Translations under genes and position numbers: made by a program
In this document: positions 26,639 through 35,372 of the stretch, piece by piece
Layout of the letters: each line of letters starts with the position of its first letter
How positions within the stretch are numbered: position 1 is the first letter of the stretch
Assembly (NCBI RefSeq): GCF_024733015.1
Contig: NZ_JANKJG010000002.1
Location: 248,001 to 312,000 of the forward strand
Direction of reading: 5' to 3'
Source of the DNA: Pseudosulfitobacter koreensis
GTDB lineage: Bacteria > Pseudomonadota > Alphaproteobacteria > Rhodobacterales > Rhodobacteraceae
DNA: 64,000 bases
Notes under the pieces: model-generated
What the model was told of the DNA's origin: nothing
The model's database searches: none
What the model saw: the letters and a program-made list of their open reading frames with translations, nothing else

Positions 26639-27991
26639 ATGTTCAATAAAATTCTGATCGCCAACCGCGGAGAGATCGCCCTGCGCGTGATCCGCGCGGC
26701 CCGCGAAATGGGCATCCGCAGCGTCGCCGTGCATTCGACCGCCGACAGCGACGCGATGCACGTACGCATGGCCGACGAAAGCGTGTGCATCGGCCCGCCC
26801 TCGTCCACACAGTCCTACCTGTCGATCCCATCGATCATCGCGGCCTGCGAAATCACCGGTGCCGAAGCGGTCCACCCCGGCTATGGCTTTCTGTCCGAAA
26901 ACGCGGCCTTCGTGCAGATCGTTCAGGACCACGACCTGACATTCATCGGCCCCACCGCCGACCACATCCGCGTCATGGGCGACAAGATCACCGCCAAGGA
27001 CACGATGAGAAAGCTCGGCGTGCCTTGCGTTCCCGGCTCGGAGGGCGGCGTTGACACGCTCGAAGACGCCAAGCGCATCGGCGAGGAGATGGGCTATCCC
27101 GTCATCATCAAGGCGACCGCCGGCGGCGGCGGCAAAGGCATGAAAGTCGCTCAGACCGCAGCCGACATGGAACGCGCCTTCATGACGGCCCGCGCCGAGG
27201 GCAAGTCGAACTTCGGCAACGACGAAGTCTATATCGAGAAATATCTGACCACGCCCCGTCACATCGAAATTCAGGTGTTCGGCGACGGCAAGGGCCGCGC
27301 GGTCCACCTGGGCGAGCGCGACTGTTCGCTGCAACGCCGCCACCAGAAGGTGTTCGAAGAAGCCCCCGGCCCCACGATCACCCAGGAAGAACGCGACCGC
27401 ATCGGCAAGATCTGCGCCGACGCCTGCGCCAACATCAACTATATCGGTGCCGGCACGATCGAGTTCCTGTACGAGAACGGCGAGTTCTACTTCATCGAGA
27501 TGAACACCCGGCTTCAGGTCGAACACCCCGTCACCGAAGGGATTTTCGGCGTCGATCTGGTGCGCGAACAGATCCGCGTGGCGTCGGGCCTGCCGATGTC
27601 GTTCACCCAAGAAGACCTGAAGATCAACGGCCACGCCATCGAGGTCCGCATCAACGCCGAGCGTCTGCCCAACTTTGCGCCCTGCCCCGGTCGGATCACG
27701 CAGTACCACGCGCCCGGCGGTCTGGGCGTGCGCATGGATTCCGCGCTCTATGACGGCTATTCGATCCCGCCCTACTATGACAGCCTGATCGGCAAGCTGA
27801 TCGTGCACGGACGCGACCGGCCCGAGGCGCTGGCGCGTCTGCAGCGTGCCTTGGGCGAGTTGATCGTCGATGGCGTCGACACCACGATCCCGCTGTTCGA
27901 TGCGCTGTTGCAAGAGCCCGACATCCATTCCGGCAACTACAACATTCACTGGCTGGAACACTGGCTGGAGACGCATCTGCAGCCTGCCTGA
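26639..27991 (+). CDS. accC: Biotin carboxylase of acetyl-CoA carboxylase
   Basis: A 450-residue ATP-grasp enzyme that carboxylates the biotin of AccB using bicarbonate and ATP. The N-terminus FNKILIANRGEIALRVIRAA, the glycine-rich loop AGGGGKGMK and the active-site segment EMNTRLQVEHPVTE are intact, and length is typical. The stop overlaps the aat start by one base (TGATG). Confidence 0.97.
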   Translation: MFNKILIANRGEIALRVIRAAREMGIRSVAVHSTADSDAMHVRMADESVCIGPPSSTQSYLSIPSIIAACEITGAEAVHPGYGFLSENAAFVQIVQDHDLTFIGPTADHIRVMGDKITAKDTMRKLGVPCVPGSEGGVDTLEDAKRIGEEMGYPVIIKATAGGGGKGMKVAQTAADMERAFMTARAEGKSNFGNDEVYIEKYLTTPRHIEIQVFGDGKGRAVHLGERDCSLQRRHQKVFEEAPGPTITQEERDRIGKICADACANINYIGAGTIEFLYENGEFYFIEMNTRLQVEHPVTEGIFGVDLVREQIRVASGLPMSFTQEDLKINGHAIEVRINAERLPNFAPCPGRITQYHAPGGLGVRMDSALYDGYSIPPYYDSLIGKLIVHGRDRPEALARLQRALGELIVDGVDTTIPLFDALLQEPDIHSGNYNIHWLEHWLETHLQPA

Positions 27992-28623
27992 TGGATCTCA
28001 CGCCAGAGATTCTCTTGCACGGCTACAGCATCGGGATCTTTCCGATGGCCGAACACCGCGACGACCCGGAGATTTTCTGGGTCGATCCGCGCAAACGCGG
28101 GGTGATGCCGCTGGACGGGTTTCACATGTCCCGCAGCCTTGCCCGCGCCATGCGCCGCAGCGACTGGCGGGTTGCGATCAACACAGACTTCGACGGCACC
28201 GTTGCCGCCTGCGCCGACCGATCAGAGACCTGGATCAACGCTGAAATCCGAGGGCTTTACAATGCGTTGCACCGGGGTGGGCATGCCCATTCGTTCGAAC
28301 TATACGAAGGCGACGCGCTGATCGGAGGCGTCTATGGTGTGACCTTGGGCGGCGCATTCTTTGGCGAAAGCATGTTTTCGCGGCGCACCAATGCGTCGAA
28401 AATGGCGCTGGGCGCCTGCGTCGATCACCTGCGGCGGTGTGGGTTCACCCTGTTCGACACGCAATTCCTGACCGATCACCTGGCGTCGCTGGGCGGTGTC
28501 GAGGTGTCACGCGCGGGCTATCACCGGATGCTTGAGGCGGCGTTGAAAGACAATGCAAGCTTTACGATGCTGCCGCCACCCACGCTTTACGATGTGGTGC
28601 AGCGCAGCACCCAGACGTCATAG
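27991..28623 (+). CDS. aat: Leucyl/phenylalanyl-tRNA-protein transferase
   Basis: A 210-residue Aat enzyme that adds Leu or Phe from charged tRNA to proteins with N-terminal Arg or Lys, marking them for ClpS/ClpAP degradation. Conserved parts are YSIGIFPMAEHRDDPEIFWVD, GGVYGVTLGGAFFGESMFS and the C-terminal DTQFLTDHLASLGG. It is translationally coupled to accC. Its last 37 bases overlap the end of the convergent DUF2155 gene. Confidence 0.95.
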   Translation: MDLTPEILLHGYSIGIFPMAEHRDDPEIFWVDPRKRGVMPLDGFHMSRSLARAMRRSDWRVAINTDFDGTVAACADRSETWINAEIRGLYNALHRGGHAHSFELYEGDALIGGVYGVTLGGAFFGESMFSRRTNASKMALGACVDHLRRCGFTLFDTQFLTDHLASLGGVEVSRAGYHRMLEAALKDNASFTMLPPPTLYDVVQRSTQTS

Positions 28624-28946
28624 CGCGGGTGTTCCATAGCACTCAGCGCCGGGGCCGAGGCGATCATCCAGCCGGAGAATATCACGCCCTCGCGGCCTGT
28701 CTGGCTGATCTCAAGCGAGACGAACGCATCGCCCGACGGGTTGCCCACGGGATAGCGGCAATCGCGTACCACGATGTTCATGCGGCCAAATTCGACGCCT
28801 TGGCCGGTGGCCACTTCCATGTCAGTCACATGGCCGTTGAACGTATCCAGCCCGCGCAGAACCGCGCCACCCGCCTGCGAGGTTTCCTGCGCCGAGAGGG
28901 GCAGCGCAAACATCGCCGCGCAGAGGGCCACGATCGGGCCTCTCAC
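28587..28946 (-). CDS. DUF2155 secreted protein
   Basis: A 119-residue DUF2155 protein with a signal peptide (residues 1-19, ending LSA-QE). The conserved core includes AVLRGLDTFNGHVTDMEV, the RDCRYPVGNPSGDAFVSLEI segment and IFSGWMIASAPALSAMEHPRYD. Alphaproteobacterial members usually sit beside mlaD and the NDUFA12 gene, as here. The molecular role is unknown; a periplasmic location is expected. The GTG start overlaps the mlaD stop (GTGA). Confidence 0.88.
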   Translation of the reverse strand: MRGPIVALCAAMFALPLSAQETSQAGGAVLRGLDTFNGHVTDMEVATGQGVEFGRMNIVVRDCRYPVGNPSGDAFVSLEISQTGREGVIFSGWMIASAPALSAMEHPRYDVWVLRCTTS

Positions 28947-29398
28947 TCTGATGCTCCGTCGCCGCCGCTAACGAACTTCAACAGCAGCGAAATCAGGGAA
29001 ACGGCCCCTTGGGTGTCAGTGATCACGTCACCCGGCTCGTAAGCGAAAGGCGATCCGCCCGGCACGATCTCGACGAAATTGCCGCCCAGCAGCCCTTCGG
29101 AGCTGATCACGATGGCACTGTCGTCGGGGATTTCAATGGTGTTTGCCAGCGCCACGGTGGTGTCGGCGCGAAAGGTTTCGGGGTTCAGGGATACGCCGGA
29201 CACGGTCCCGACCTTCACGCCCGCCAGCCGCACGTCTGACCCGACGCTGATCCCCTCGAGGCTGCGAAAGCTGGCCTGCAACGGATAGCTGTCGCCACCC
29301 GTACTTAGCCCTGCCGCCTGCGCCGCATAGATGCCAAAGGCCACGGCGGCGGCCAGAACGACCCCGCCCACCAGAACTTCTGTTGTGTTCTCAGACAT
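28943..29398 (-). CDS. mlaD: MCE-domain phospholipid-trafficking protein (MlaD)
   Basis: A 151-residue single-pass inner-membrane protein: a membrane anchor (about residues 8-28) followed by one MCE domain (PLQASFRSLEGISVGSDVRLAG to IPDDSAIVISSEGLLGGNFVEI, read in parts). MlaD forms the hexameric periplasmic ring that moves phospholipids between the membranes as part of the MlaFEDB ABC system. The ATPase and permease genes are not in this window. It directly abuts the upstream gene with no spacer. Confidence 0.9.
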   Translation of the reverse strand: MSENTTEVLVGGVVLAAAVAFGIYAAQAAGLSTGGDSYPLQASFRSLEGISVGSDVRLAGVKVGTVSGVSLNPETFRADTTVALANTIEIPDDSAIVISSEGLLGGNFVEIVPGGSPFAYEPGDVITDTQGAVSLISLLLKFVSGGDGASE

Positions 29399-29782
29399 TT
29401 ATTCGGGGCTCCACGCCTCGTAATCGGTCCGCTCGGCGGGCTGTACGCGCCGGATCGACCCTGCGGGCGCATAGGCCAGCGCGGTGCCGGTCAGGTTTTC
29501 CTGATGCGGCTTTTCCCAGACCTTGTGGATCAGCGGCTTGTCGGTCGGGGGCTCGTCCCAGGTGCGGTGCAGCCAACCGTGCCAGCTGGGGTCGATCCGC
29601 GACGCTTCCGCCTCGCCGTTGAAGATCACCCAGCGCTTGCTGTCGTCCGCATTGCGGTAAAACATATTGCCCTCGGCATCCTCGCCGACCTTGCTGCCCT
29701 TGCGCCAAGTGAACAACTGCGTGTTCAGGGTTTGCCCGTTCCACCACGTCACCGCGCGCAACATTGATTTGAGAATACCCAT
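29399..29782 (-). CDS. NDUFA12-family complex I accessory subunit
   Basis: A 127-residue homologue of the mitochondrial NDUFA12 (B17.2) accessory subunit of NADH:ubiquinone oxidoreductase, present in alphaproteobacteria. The start at 29782 ([16 protein letters not shown]) matches the family N-terminus. Motifs include [36 protein letters not shown] and [12 protein letters not shown]. It stabilises complex I on the cytoplasmic side. The gene precedes mlaD and DUF2155 in one unit. Confidence 0.92.
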   Translation of the reverse strand: MGILKSMLRAVTWWNGQTLNTQLFTWRKGSKVGEDAEGNMFYRNADDSKRWVIFNGEAEASRIDPSWHGWLHRTWDEPPTDKPLIHKVWEKPHQENLTGTALAYAPAGSIRRVQPAERTDYEAWSPE

Positions 29783-29870
29783 TTCGGCCTCCGAAAGCTT
29801 TGTCCTGTCTATGCCGCATCGCGCGTCCAAGGTCCAGTGGACAGGTGCGCGCAGTTGGCTATTCGGGCGA

Positions 29871-30233
29871 TTACGCGCCCGCCAGGGCCGTCACTTCGAT
29901 CTCGATCAGATACTTCGGGTCAATCAGACCGCATTCGATCATCGTCGCAGCGGGCGGGTTTTCACCGAACACCTCCTGCAACACCGGCCAGCAGGCTTCG
30001 AAATCAGCGGCCTTGGGCAGCATATAGGTCACGCGTACGGCGTTCTCGAACCCGCTGCCCGCCTCGGTCAGCGCCTTGCCGATGGTGGCCAGTGCGTCGG
30101 CGCACTGCGCCTCGACGGTGTCGCCCTGCCCCACGGTGCCCGCCACATGGACAAAGCCGCCCGCAACCACGGCGCGGCAATAGCCGATTTTGGCCTCGAA
30201 TGCGCCGCCTGAATGTATCCGCTTGATCGTCAT
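29871..30233 (-). CDS. RidA-family protein
   Basis: A 120-residue RidA/YjgF-like protein. RidA enzymes hydrolyse reactive enamine or imine intermediates released by PLP enzymes. Recognisable parts are [20 protein letters not shown] and [18 protein letters not shown]. The canonical Arg that binds the substrate carboxylate appears in the VRVTYML segment. The ATG at 30233 is preferred over a GTG four codons upstream. It is a stand-alone gene downstream of clpX. Confidence 0.85.
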   Translation of the reverse strand: MTIKRIHSGGAFEAKIGYCRAVVAGGFVHVAGTVGQGDTVEAQCADALATIGKALTEAGSGFENAVRVTYMLPKAADFEACWPVLQEVFGENPPAATMIECGLIDPKYLIEIEVTALAGA

Positions 30234-30251
30234 GTTGTTTCCCACTGTTTC

Positions 30252-30286
30252 ACGAAAAAAGGCGGCACCCGAAAAGCGCCGCCTTT
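30252..30286 (-). terminator. Rho-independent terminator of clpX
   Basis: A perfect 9-bp stem (AAAGGCGGC at 30258-30266 with GCCGCCTTT at 30278-30286) is followed on the minus strand by a T6 run. It lies 26 bases after the clpX stop and before the ridA start. Confidence 0.85.
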
Positions 30287-30311
30287 GTCATACTATCCCA
30301 AGGCATCTGCC

Positions 30312-31577
30312 TTAGCCTGCAGTCGCAGGGGTCTTTTCCGCATCGGCGTGGATCATCAGTGGGGCGGCGTCGGAATTTACCGCCTCCTCGTTCACGACCA
30401 CTTCAGTCACGCTGTCGAGACCCGGCAGTTCAAACATGGTGTTCAACAAGATGTCTTCCAGGATCGACCGCAGGCCCCGCGCGCCGGTCTTGCGCTGAAT
30501 CGCGCGTTTGGCAATCGCGGTCAGCGCGTCGTCGGTAAACGTCAGCACCGTGTCCTCGATTTCGAACAGACGCTGGTATTGCTTGACCAGCGCGTTCTTG
30601 GGCTGGGTCAGAATGGTGACCAGCGCGTCCTCGTCCAGATCCTCCAGCGTCGCCAGAACCGGCAAACGGCCGACGAATTCCGGGATCAGACCGAATTTCA
30701 GCAGATCCTCTGGCTCGAGGTCGGTGAAAATCTCGCCGATGCCGCGCGCGTCGTTGTCACGCACATCCGCACCGAACCCCATCGCCGAGCCCTTGCCGCG
30801 CGCCGCGATGATCCGGTCCAGACCGGCAAAGGCACCGCCGCAGATGAACAGGATGTTCGTCGTATCCACCTGCAGGAATTCCTGCTGCGGATGCTTGCGC
30901 CCGCCCTGCGGCGGCACCGATGCGACGGTGCCTTCCATCAGTTTTAGCAGCGCCTGCTGCACGCCCTCGCCTGACACGTCGCGGGTGATCGACGGGTTTT
31001 CGGACTTGCGTGTAATCTTGTCGACCTCGTCGATATAGACGATGCCGCGCTGCGCCCGCTCGACGTTGTATTCGCTCGATTGCAGCAGCTTGAGGATGAT
31101 GTTTTCCACATCCTCGCCCACGTATCCCGCTTCGGTCAGCGTCGTTGCGTCCGCCATCGTGAACGGCACATCCAGGATGCGCGCCAGCGTCTGCGCCAGC
31201 AGCGTCTTGCCGCAGCCGGTGGGGCCGATCAGCAGGATGTTGGATTTCGAAAGCTCGATGTCGCCGCCCTTCTGGGCATGGTTCAGCCGTTTGTAGTGGT
31301 TATGAACCGCCACAGACAGCACCCGCTTGGCCATCGCCTGACCGATCACATAATCGTCCAGCACGCCGCAGATGTCTTTGGGCGTGGGCACGCCGTCGGT
31401 CGATTTCAGCCCGCTGGCCTTGGTCTCTTCGCGGATGATGTCCATGCACAGTTCAACGCATTCATCACAGATGAAAACGGTCGGTCCCGCAATCAGCTTG
31501 CGGACCTCGTGCTGGCTTTTGCCGCAAAAGCTGCAGTAAAGCGTATTCTTGCTGTCGCCGCCGGAAGTATTCGCCAT
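30312..31577 (-). CDS. clpX: ATP-dependent Clp protease ATP-binding subunit ClpX
   Basis: A 421-residue AAA+ unfoldase that feeds substrates to ClpP. The N-terminal zinc-binding domain has Cys15, Cys18, Cys37 and Cys40. Walker A is [12 protein letters not shown], the pore loop is GYVGEDVE, and VYIDEVDKI is Walker B. The C-terminal small domain includes [13 protein letters not shown]. The ATG at 31577 has AAAGGGTGG upstream; a GTG two codons earlier is less likely. It follows clpP, usual in alphaproteobacteria. Confidence 0.98.
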   Translation of the reverse strand: MANTSGGDSKNTLYCSFCGKSQHEVRKLIAGPTVFICDECVELCMDIIREETKASGLKSTDGVPTPKDICGVLDDYVIGQAMAKRVLSVAVHNHYKRLNHAQKGGDIELSKSNILLIGPTGCGKTLLAQTLARILDVPFTMADATTLTEAGYVGEDVENIILKLLQSSEYNVERAQRGIVYIDEVDKITRKSENPSITRDVSGEGVQQALLKLMEGTVASVPPQGGRKHPQQEFLQVDTTNILFICGGAFAGLDRIIAARGKGSAMGFGADVRDNDARGIGEIFTDLEPEDLLKFGLIPEFVGRLPVLATLEDLDEDALVTILTQPKNALVKQYQRLFEIEDTVLTFTDDALTAIAKRAIQRKTGARGLRSILEDILLNTMFELPGLDSVTEVVVNEEAVNSDAAPLMIHADAEKTPATAG

Positions 31578-31688
31578 GTCCACCCTTTCAGGTTTTTGCC
31601 GTTTGTCACTGCCCCGCCCGATGACGTCGCAGCCTGTTTCGAGGATGTTGGGGCCAGTTTAAGCCAGCCCCAGACCGTCCACAATGTC

Positions 31689-31723
31689 AAAATGCCCGAA
31701 TGCCTGCTGGTGGCGCTCGGGCA
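31689..31723 (-). terminator. Possible terminator of clpP
   Basis: A 7-bp stem TGCCCGA/TCGGGCA (31693-31699 with 31717-31723) with a 17-base loop is followed on the minus strand by TTTT. It lies between clpP and clpX and may attenuate read-through or be a processing site, since clpX needs its own or shared transcription. Confidence 0.45.
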
Positions 31724-31749
31724 CCTTGTGTCCCGTGCTTTACGGCACC

Positions 31750-32391
31750 TTACTTGGCGTCGTCCTTGGCCTCTTCGGCCTTGTCGCGGTTGGCCACGAT
31801 CTCGTCGATCAGGCCCCAGTCTTTCGCCTCTTCGGGGGACATGAAGTTGTCACGCTCAAGCGCCGCCTCGACTTTTTCCAGGGTCTGACCGGTATGATGC
31901 ACGTAAATCTCGTTCAGACGCGTTTTCAGCTTCTGGGTTTCCTGTGCGTGGATCATGATGTCGGTCGCCTGACCCTGATAGCCGCCCGAGGGCTGGTGCA
32001 CCATCACGCGGCTGTTGGGCAGCGAGAAGCGCATGCCTTCGGCGCCGGCCGTCAGCAGCAGGGAGCCCATCGAGGCCGCCTGTCCGATGACCAGCGTGCT
32101 GACCTTGGGCTTGATGTACTGCATGGTGTCGTAGATCGACAGGCCAGATGTCACAACGCCGCCGGGGCTGTTGATATACATGCTGATTTCCTTGCTGGGG
32201 TTCTCCGCCTCAAGGTGCAGCAACTGTGCCACGATCAGCGACGACATGCCGTCATGCACCGGACCGGACAGGAAAATGATCCGCTCCTTCAGCAGGCGCG
32301 AGAAGATGTCATAGGCGCGTTCGCCGCGGCTTGTCTGTTCCACCACCATGGGGACCAGAGTGTTCATGTATGTGTCGATGGGATCGTGCAT
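31750..32391 (-). CDS. clpP: ATP-dependent Clp protease proteolytic subunit ClpP
   Basis: A 213-residue serine peptidase forming the ClpP tetradecamer. The catalytic triad is visible as Ser107 (GQAASMGS), His132 (VMVHQPSGG) and Asp181 (ERDNFMS). The start at 32391 ([10 protein letters not shown]) has AGGAA upstream; a longer N-terminus is possible but not needed. With ClpX it degrades regulatory and SsrA-tagged proteins. The C-terminal tail is rich in Ala, Glu, Asp and Lys. Confidence 0.97.
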   Translation of the reverse strand: MHDPIDTYMNTLVPMVVEQTSRGERAYDIFSRLLKERIIFLSGPVHDGMSSLIVAQLLHLEAENPSKEISMYINSPGGVVTSGLSIYDTMQYIKPKVSTLVIGQAASMGSLLLTAGAEGMRFSLPNSRVMVHQPSGGYQGQATDIMIHAQETQKLKTRLNEIYVHHTGQTLEKVEAALERDNFMSPEEAKDWGLIDEIVANRDKAEEAKDDAK

Positions 32392-32562
32392 GGGTTCCTG
32401 CCTCGTCAGTCTTTGCGGGACCATACCTGCAAAGGTGTTACCCGAGTCTTAGTATCGCCATTTCCGACCTGCAACCCCGAGACCCGCCGAAACCTTCGCC
32501 GCTGCGCGTTTCCCGGGTCTACGGTCTTCGCAGCATTGGCCCCCAGCCCACAGACCGAAGCC

Positions 32563-32595
32563 TGATTTTGCATCGGTCACAGGCGTGATTTTGCA
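32563..32595 (+). repeat. 10-bp direct repeat upstream of phoX
   Basis: TGATTTTGCA occurs at 32563-32572 and 32586-32595, 23 bp apart, about two helical turns. It lies roughly 90-120 bp before the phoX start. It could be a regulator site; no known motif is recognised. Confidence 0.4.
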
Positions 32596-32607
32596 CATTC
32601 CATCCGC

Positions 32608-32625
32608 CAGTCACGCCCCCGTTAC
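32608..32625 (+). promoter_or_regulatory. Possible degenerate Pho box
   Basis: CAGTCAC-GCCC-CCGTTAC resembles two CTGTCAT-type half-sites (5 of 7 bases each) with the correct 4-base spacer. It lies 58 bp before phoX, a gene usually induced by PhoB under phosphate limitation. The match is weak. Confidence 0.3.
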
Positions 32626-32682
32626 ACTTTTGCGGCATCCGGTGCACACTCCATCGTCACCCCCCTGTGAGGACATACCCAA

Positions 32683-34707
32683 ATGAATCGCCGCGACATC
32701 ATCAACGCCCCCGATATCGGCAACAAGGCCGAAGCCTACGAGGCCTTTGACGACATCCCCACCAACCCCAACCTCAGCCGCACCATCGGCGATGTGATCG
32801 CCGCGCGCTATTCGCGCCGCGCCATCCTGCGCGGCACGCTTGGCGTGACAGCGACCACCGCCCTCTTCGGCACCGCCGCGATGATCGCGCCGCAACCGGC
32901 CCGCGCCACAACCGCCTCGCGCTATGTGTTCGACGAACTGGCATGGGGCAACGACGCGACCCACCACATCGCCGAAGGCTATGACGCCGATGTGCTGCTG
33001 CGCTGGGGCGATCCGATCACCGCCGATGCGCCCGAATTCGACGTGATGAACCAGACCGCTGCCGCGCAGCTGCAGCAGTTCGGCTATAACAACGACTACG
33101 TGGGCTTTACCCCGTTGGACGGCAACCCCGACCGCGGCCTGCTCTGCGTCAACCACGAATACACCAACGAAGAGGTCATGTTCCCCGGTCTTGGCCGTCA
33201 GGACAGCGCCGAATTCGCGGGCATGACGCCCGAGCTGATCGACATCGAGATGGCCGCCCATGGCGGCACCGTGGTCGAGATTGCCCGCAATGCGAATGGC
33301 AAATGGGAACTGGTGCGCGACAGCCAGTACAACCGCCGCATCACGCCGCTGAACACCAAGATGACCTTCAGCGGTCCGGCAGCAGGCCACGCCCGCATGC
33401 AGACCAATGCCGACCCCGAAGGCATGACCGTGATGGGCACCGTCAACAACTGCGCCGGTGGCATGACGCCTTGGGGCACCTACCTGATGGCCGAGGAAAA
33501 CTTCCACGGCTATTTCTGGACCGACAAGCTGGACGCCGACGGCAACCCCGACGTCTCTGCCCACCCCGAAGCCGCCAAGCTGGAACGCTACGGCGTGCCG
33601 GGCCGCTGGTATGCTTGGGGCAAGGTGCACGATCACTGGAACCTCGACCTCGAGCCGCAAGAGCCGAACCGCTGGGGCTGGATCGTCGAGGTTGATCCGC
33701 GCAATCCCGACGCCATGCCGATCAAGCACACGGCCCTGGGCCGCTTCCGCCATGAAGGCGCCGAGACCTGCGTGTCGGAAGACGGCAAGCTGGTGATCTA
33801 TTCGGGCGACGACAACCGCTTTGATTATCAGTACAAATACGTCTCGAACGGCACCGTGACGGGCAACGAGACGTTCGGCTCGTCGCTGATGTCGGACGGC
33901 ACGCTCTATGTCGCGCGCTTTGACGAAGACGGCACCGTGACGTGGCTGCCGCTGGTGCATGGCGAGGGCCCGCTGACGGCGGAAAACGGTTTTGCCAGCC
34001 AGGCCGACTTGATGATCGACACCCGCCTTGCCGCCGACGCGCTGGGGGCCACACCGATGGACCGTCCCGAAGACGCGCAGCCGCGCGGCGACGGCACCGC
34101 CTACATCATGCTGACCAACAACACCCGCCGCAAAGCCGATCAGGTCGACGCGGCCAACCCGCGCGCCGAAAGCAGCTTTGGCCACATCATCGAGATCAAG
34201 GAAGACGGCGGCCTGCATTCGGCCACCAAGGGCACCTGGTCGATCCTGGTGAAATGCGGCGACCCCGCCGTGACCGAAGTGGGCGCGCAGTGGAACCCCG
34301 AGACATCGGAAAGCGGCTGGTTCGGGTCGCCCGACAACGCCGCGATCGACGCCGATGGCCGTCTGTGGATTTCCACCGATCAGGGATCAAGCTGGGGCAA
34401 GACCGGCAAATCCGACGGGCTCTATGCGCTGGAAACCGAAGGCGAAGCGCGCGGCACGTCGCGGCTGTTCTTCCGCTGCCCGGTGGGCGGAGAGCTCTGC
34501 GGTCCCTACTTTACCGACGCGATGGACACGCTGTTTTTGGCCGTCCAGCACCCCGGTACGGACGGCACCAAGGATCTGGTCGGGTTCGAACGCGATTCGA
34601 CCTTTGAAGATCCGGCGACCCGCTGGCCCGACTTTGACCCCGCCATGCCACCGCGCCCTGCGGTGCTGGTGGTCACGAAACAAGGCGGCGGCAAAATCGC
34701 CACCTGA
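32683..34707 (+). CDS. phoX: PhoX-family alkaline phosphatase, Tat-exported
   Basis: A 674-residue PhoX enzyme, a calcium- and iron-dependent phosphomonoesterase widespread in marine bacteria, that frees phosphate from organic phosphorus in the periplasm or outside. The twin-arginine signal (SRRAILRG, Arg45-Arg46) follows an unusually long hydrophilic n-region, typical for PhoX. Conserved parts include LLCVNHEYTNEEVMFPG, NNCAGGMTPWGTYLMAEENFHGYF (read in parts), HTALGRFRHEGAETC and STDQGSSW. The start has no obvious strong ribosome-binding site beyond GTGAGGA, 10 bases upstream. Monocistronic. Confidence 0.93.
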   Translation: MNRRDIINAPDIGNKAEAYEAFDDIPTNPNLSRTIGDVIAARYSRRAILRGTLGVTATTALFGTAAMIAPQPARATTASRYVFDELAWGNDATHHIAEGYDADVLLRWGDPITADAPEFDVMNQTAAAQLQQFGYNNDYVGFTPLDGNPDRGLLCVNHEYTNEEVMFPGLGRQDSAEFAGMTPELIDIEMAAHGGTVVEIARNANGKWELVRDSQYNRRITPLNTKMTFSGPAAGHARMQTNADPEGMTVMGTVNNCAGGMTPWGTYLMAEENFHGYFWTDKLDADGNPDVSAHPEAAKLERYGVPGRWYAWGKVHDHWNLDLEPQEPNRWGWIVEVDPRNPDAMPIKHTALGRFRHEGAETCVSEDGKLVIYSGDDNRFDYQYKYVSNGTVTGNETFGSSLMSDGTLYVARFDEDGTVTWLPLVHGEGPLTAENGFASQADLMIDTRLAADALGATPMDRPEDAQPRGDGTAYIMLTNNTRRKADQVDAANPRAESSFGHIIEIKEDGGLHSATKGTWSILVKCGDPAVTEVGAQWNPETSESGWFGSPDNAAIDADGRLWISTDQGSSWGKTGKSDGLYALETEGEARGTSRLFFRCPVGGELCGPYFTDAMDTLFLAVQHPGTDGTKDLVGFERDSTFEDPATRWPDFDPAMPPRPAVLVVTKQGGGKIAT

Positions 34708-34735
34708 GTCGGCAGTGCACGTCTGACCTAACATC

Positions 34736-34763
34736 GCGCCCTCGCAGTCACCTGCGGGGGCGC
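34736..34763. terminator. Shared hairpin between convergent phoX and cytochrome b561 genes
   Basis: A 12-bp stem (GCGCCCTCGCAG with CTGCGGGGGCGC, one wobble, TCAC loop) lies between the two convergent genes. There is no clear T-run on either strand, so it is a candidate bidirectional terminator only. Confidence 0.5.
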
Positions 34764-34767
34764 AGGC

Positions 34768-35307
34768 CTATCTGGCCATACGTTTGAGGGTGTCATCGCG
34801 CCGGATCAGCCGGTGCCAGAGCACTGCCATCGCGATATGCCCCAGGATCAGCGCCGCCAGCACCCAGCCCATTTCGCCATGCCAGGCGGCAGGCGCGCGC
34901 ATCCATGCAATCTCGGCCTCGCGTGCGGGCGAGATCACCAGCCCCAGCACGCTCAGCCCGCCCTTGCTGCCCGCAGCGGCCAGCAGGCGGACACCGGGCA
35001 CGATCACCATCAGCGCATAGATCGCCAGATGCCCAAGGGTCGCCGCCTGTCCCAGCCTGCCCAGATGCGCCGGGCGGCGCCGGATATTGGCCAGCCCCCA
35101 AGCCCCGCGCAGCAGGACAAGCAGAAACAGCAAAGTGCCCAATGTCGGGTGATAGCCCCACAAAAGATCGCGCAGGGCATTCTCGCGCGGCAGCGCCCAA
35201 TGTGCGGCGGCCGACAGGAACTGTGCGGCAAAGAGCGCCGCCATCCCCCAGTGCAGCCAGCGGCTGACAAGGCCATAGCGGTGCGGGCTGTCGGTCAGGT
35301 TCGGCAT
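34768..35307 (-). CDS. Cytochrome b561-family protein
   Basis: A 179-residue inner-membrane di-heme cytochrome b561 (YceJ/CybB type) with four helices. The candidate heme ligands are the His in VSRWLHWGMAA (helix 1), the His in LWGYHPTLG (helix 2) and those in WHGEMGW and LGHIAMAVLWH (helices 3-4). The start at 35307 (MPNLTDSPHRYG) has AGGAG upstream. It can move electrons from ubiquinol to periplasmic acceptors such as superoxide. It abuts the end of the flavin monooxygenase gene but has its own ribosome-binding site. Confidence 0.88.
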   Translation of the reverse strand: MPNLTDSPHRYGLVSRWLHWGMAALFAAQFLSAAAHWALPRENALRDLLWGYHPTLGTLLFLLVLLRGAWGLANIRRRPAHLGRLGQAATLGHLAIYALMVIVPGVRLLAAAGSKGGLSVLGLVISPAREAEIAWMRAPAAWHGEMGWVLAALILGHIAMAVLWHRLIRRDDTLKRMAR

Positions 35308-35372
35308 GGTGCGCTCCTCTTGCGGCGTGCGCGGCACACCTGCGCCGCGCATCGCGTCAGGACGCATTCAGC

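Noticed and set aside
26561..27976. 471-codon minus-strand ORF opposite accC
   Set aside because: It mirrors the high-GC coding strand of accC; no motif is seen and accC is beyond doubt.
28587..28623. 37-bp overlap of the convergent aat and DUF2155 3' ends as a possible annotation error or frameshift
   Set aside because: Both C-termini match their families up to the stop codons, so the overlap looks genuine and unremarkable for a compact genome.
32611..34218. 535-codon minus-strand ORF opposite phoX
   Set aside because: It is an antisense reading of phoX with no start signal or family feature.
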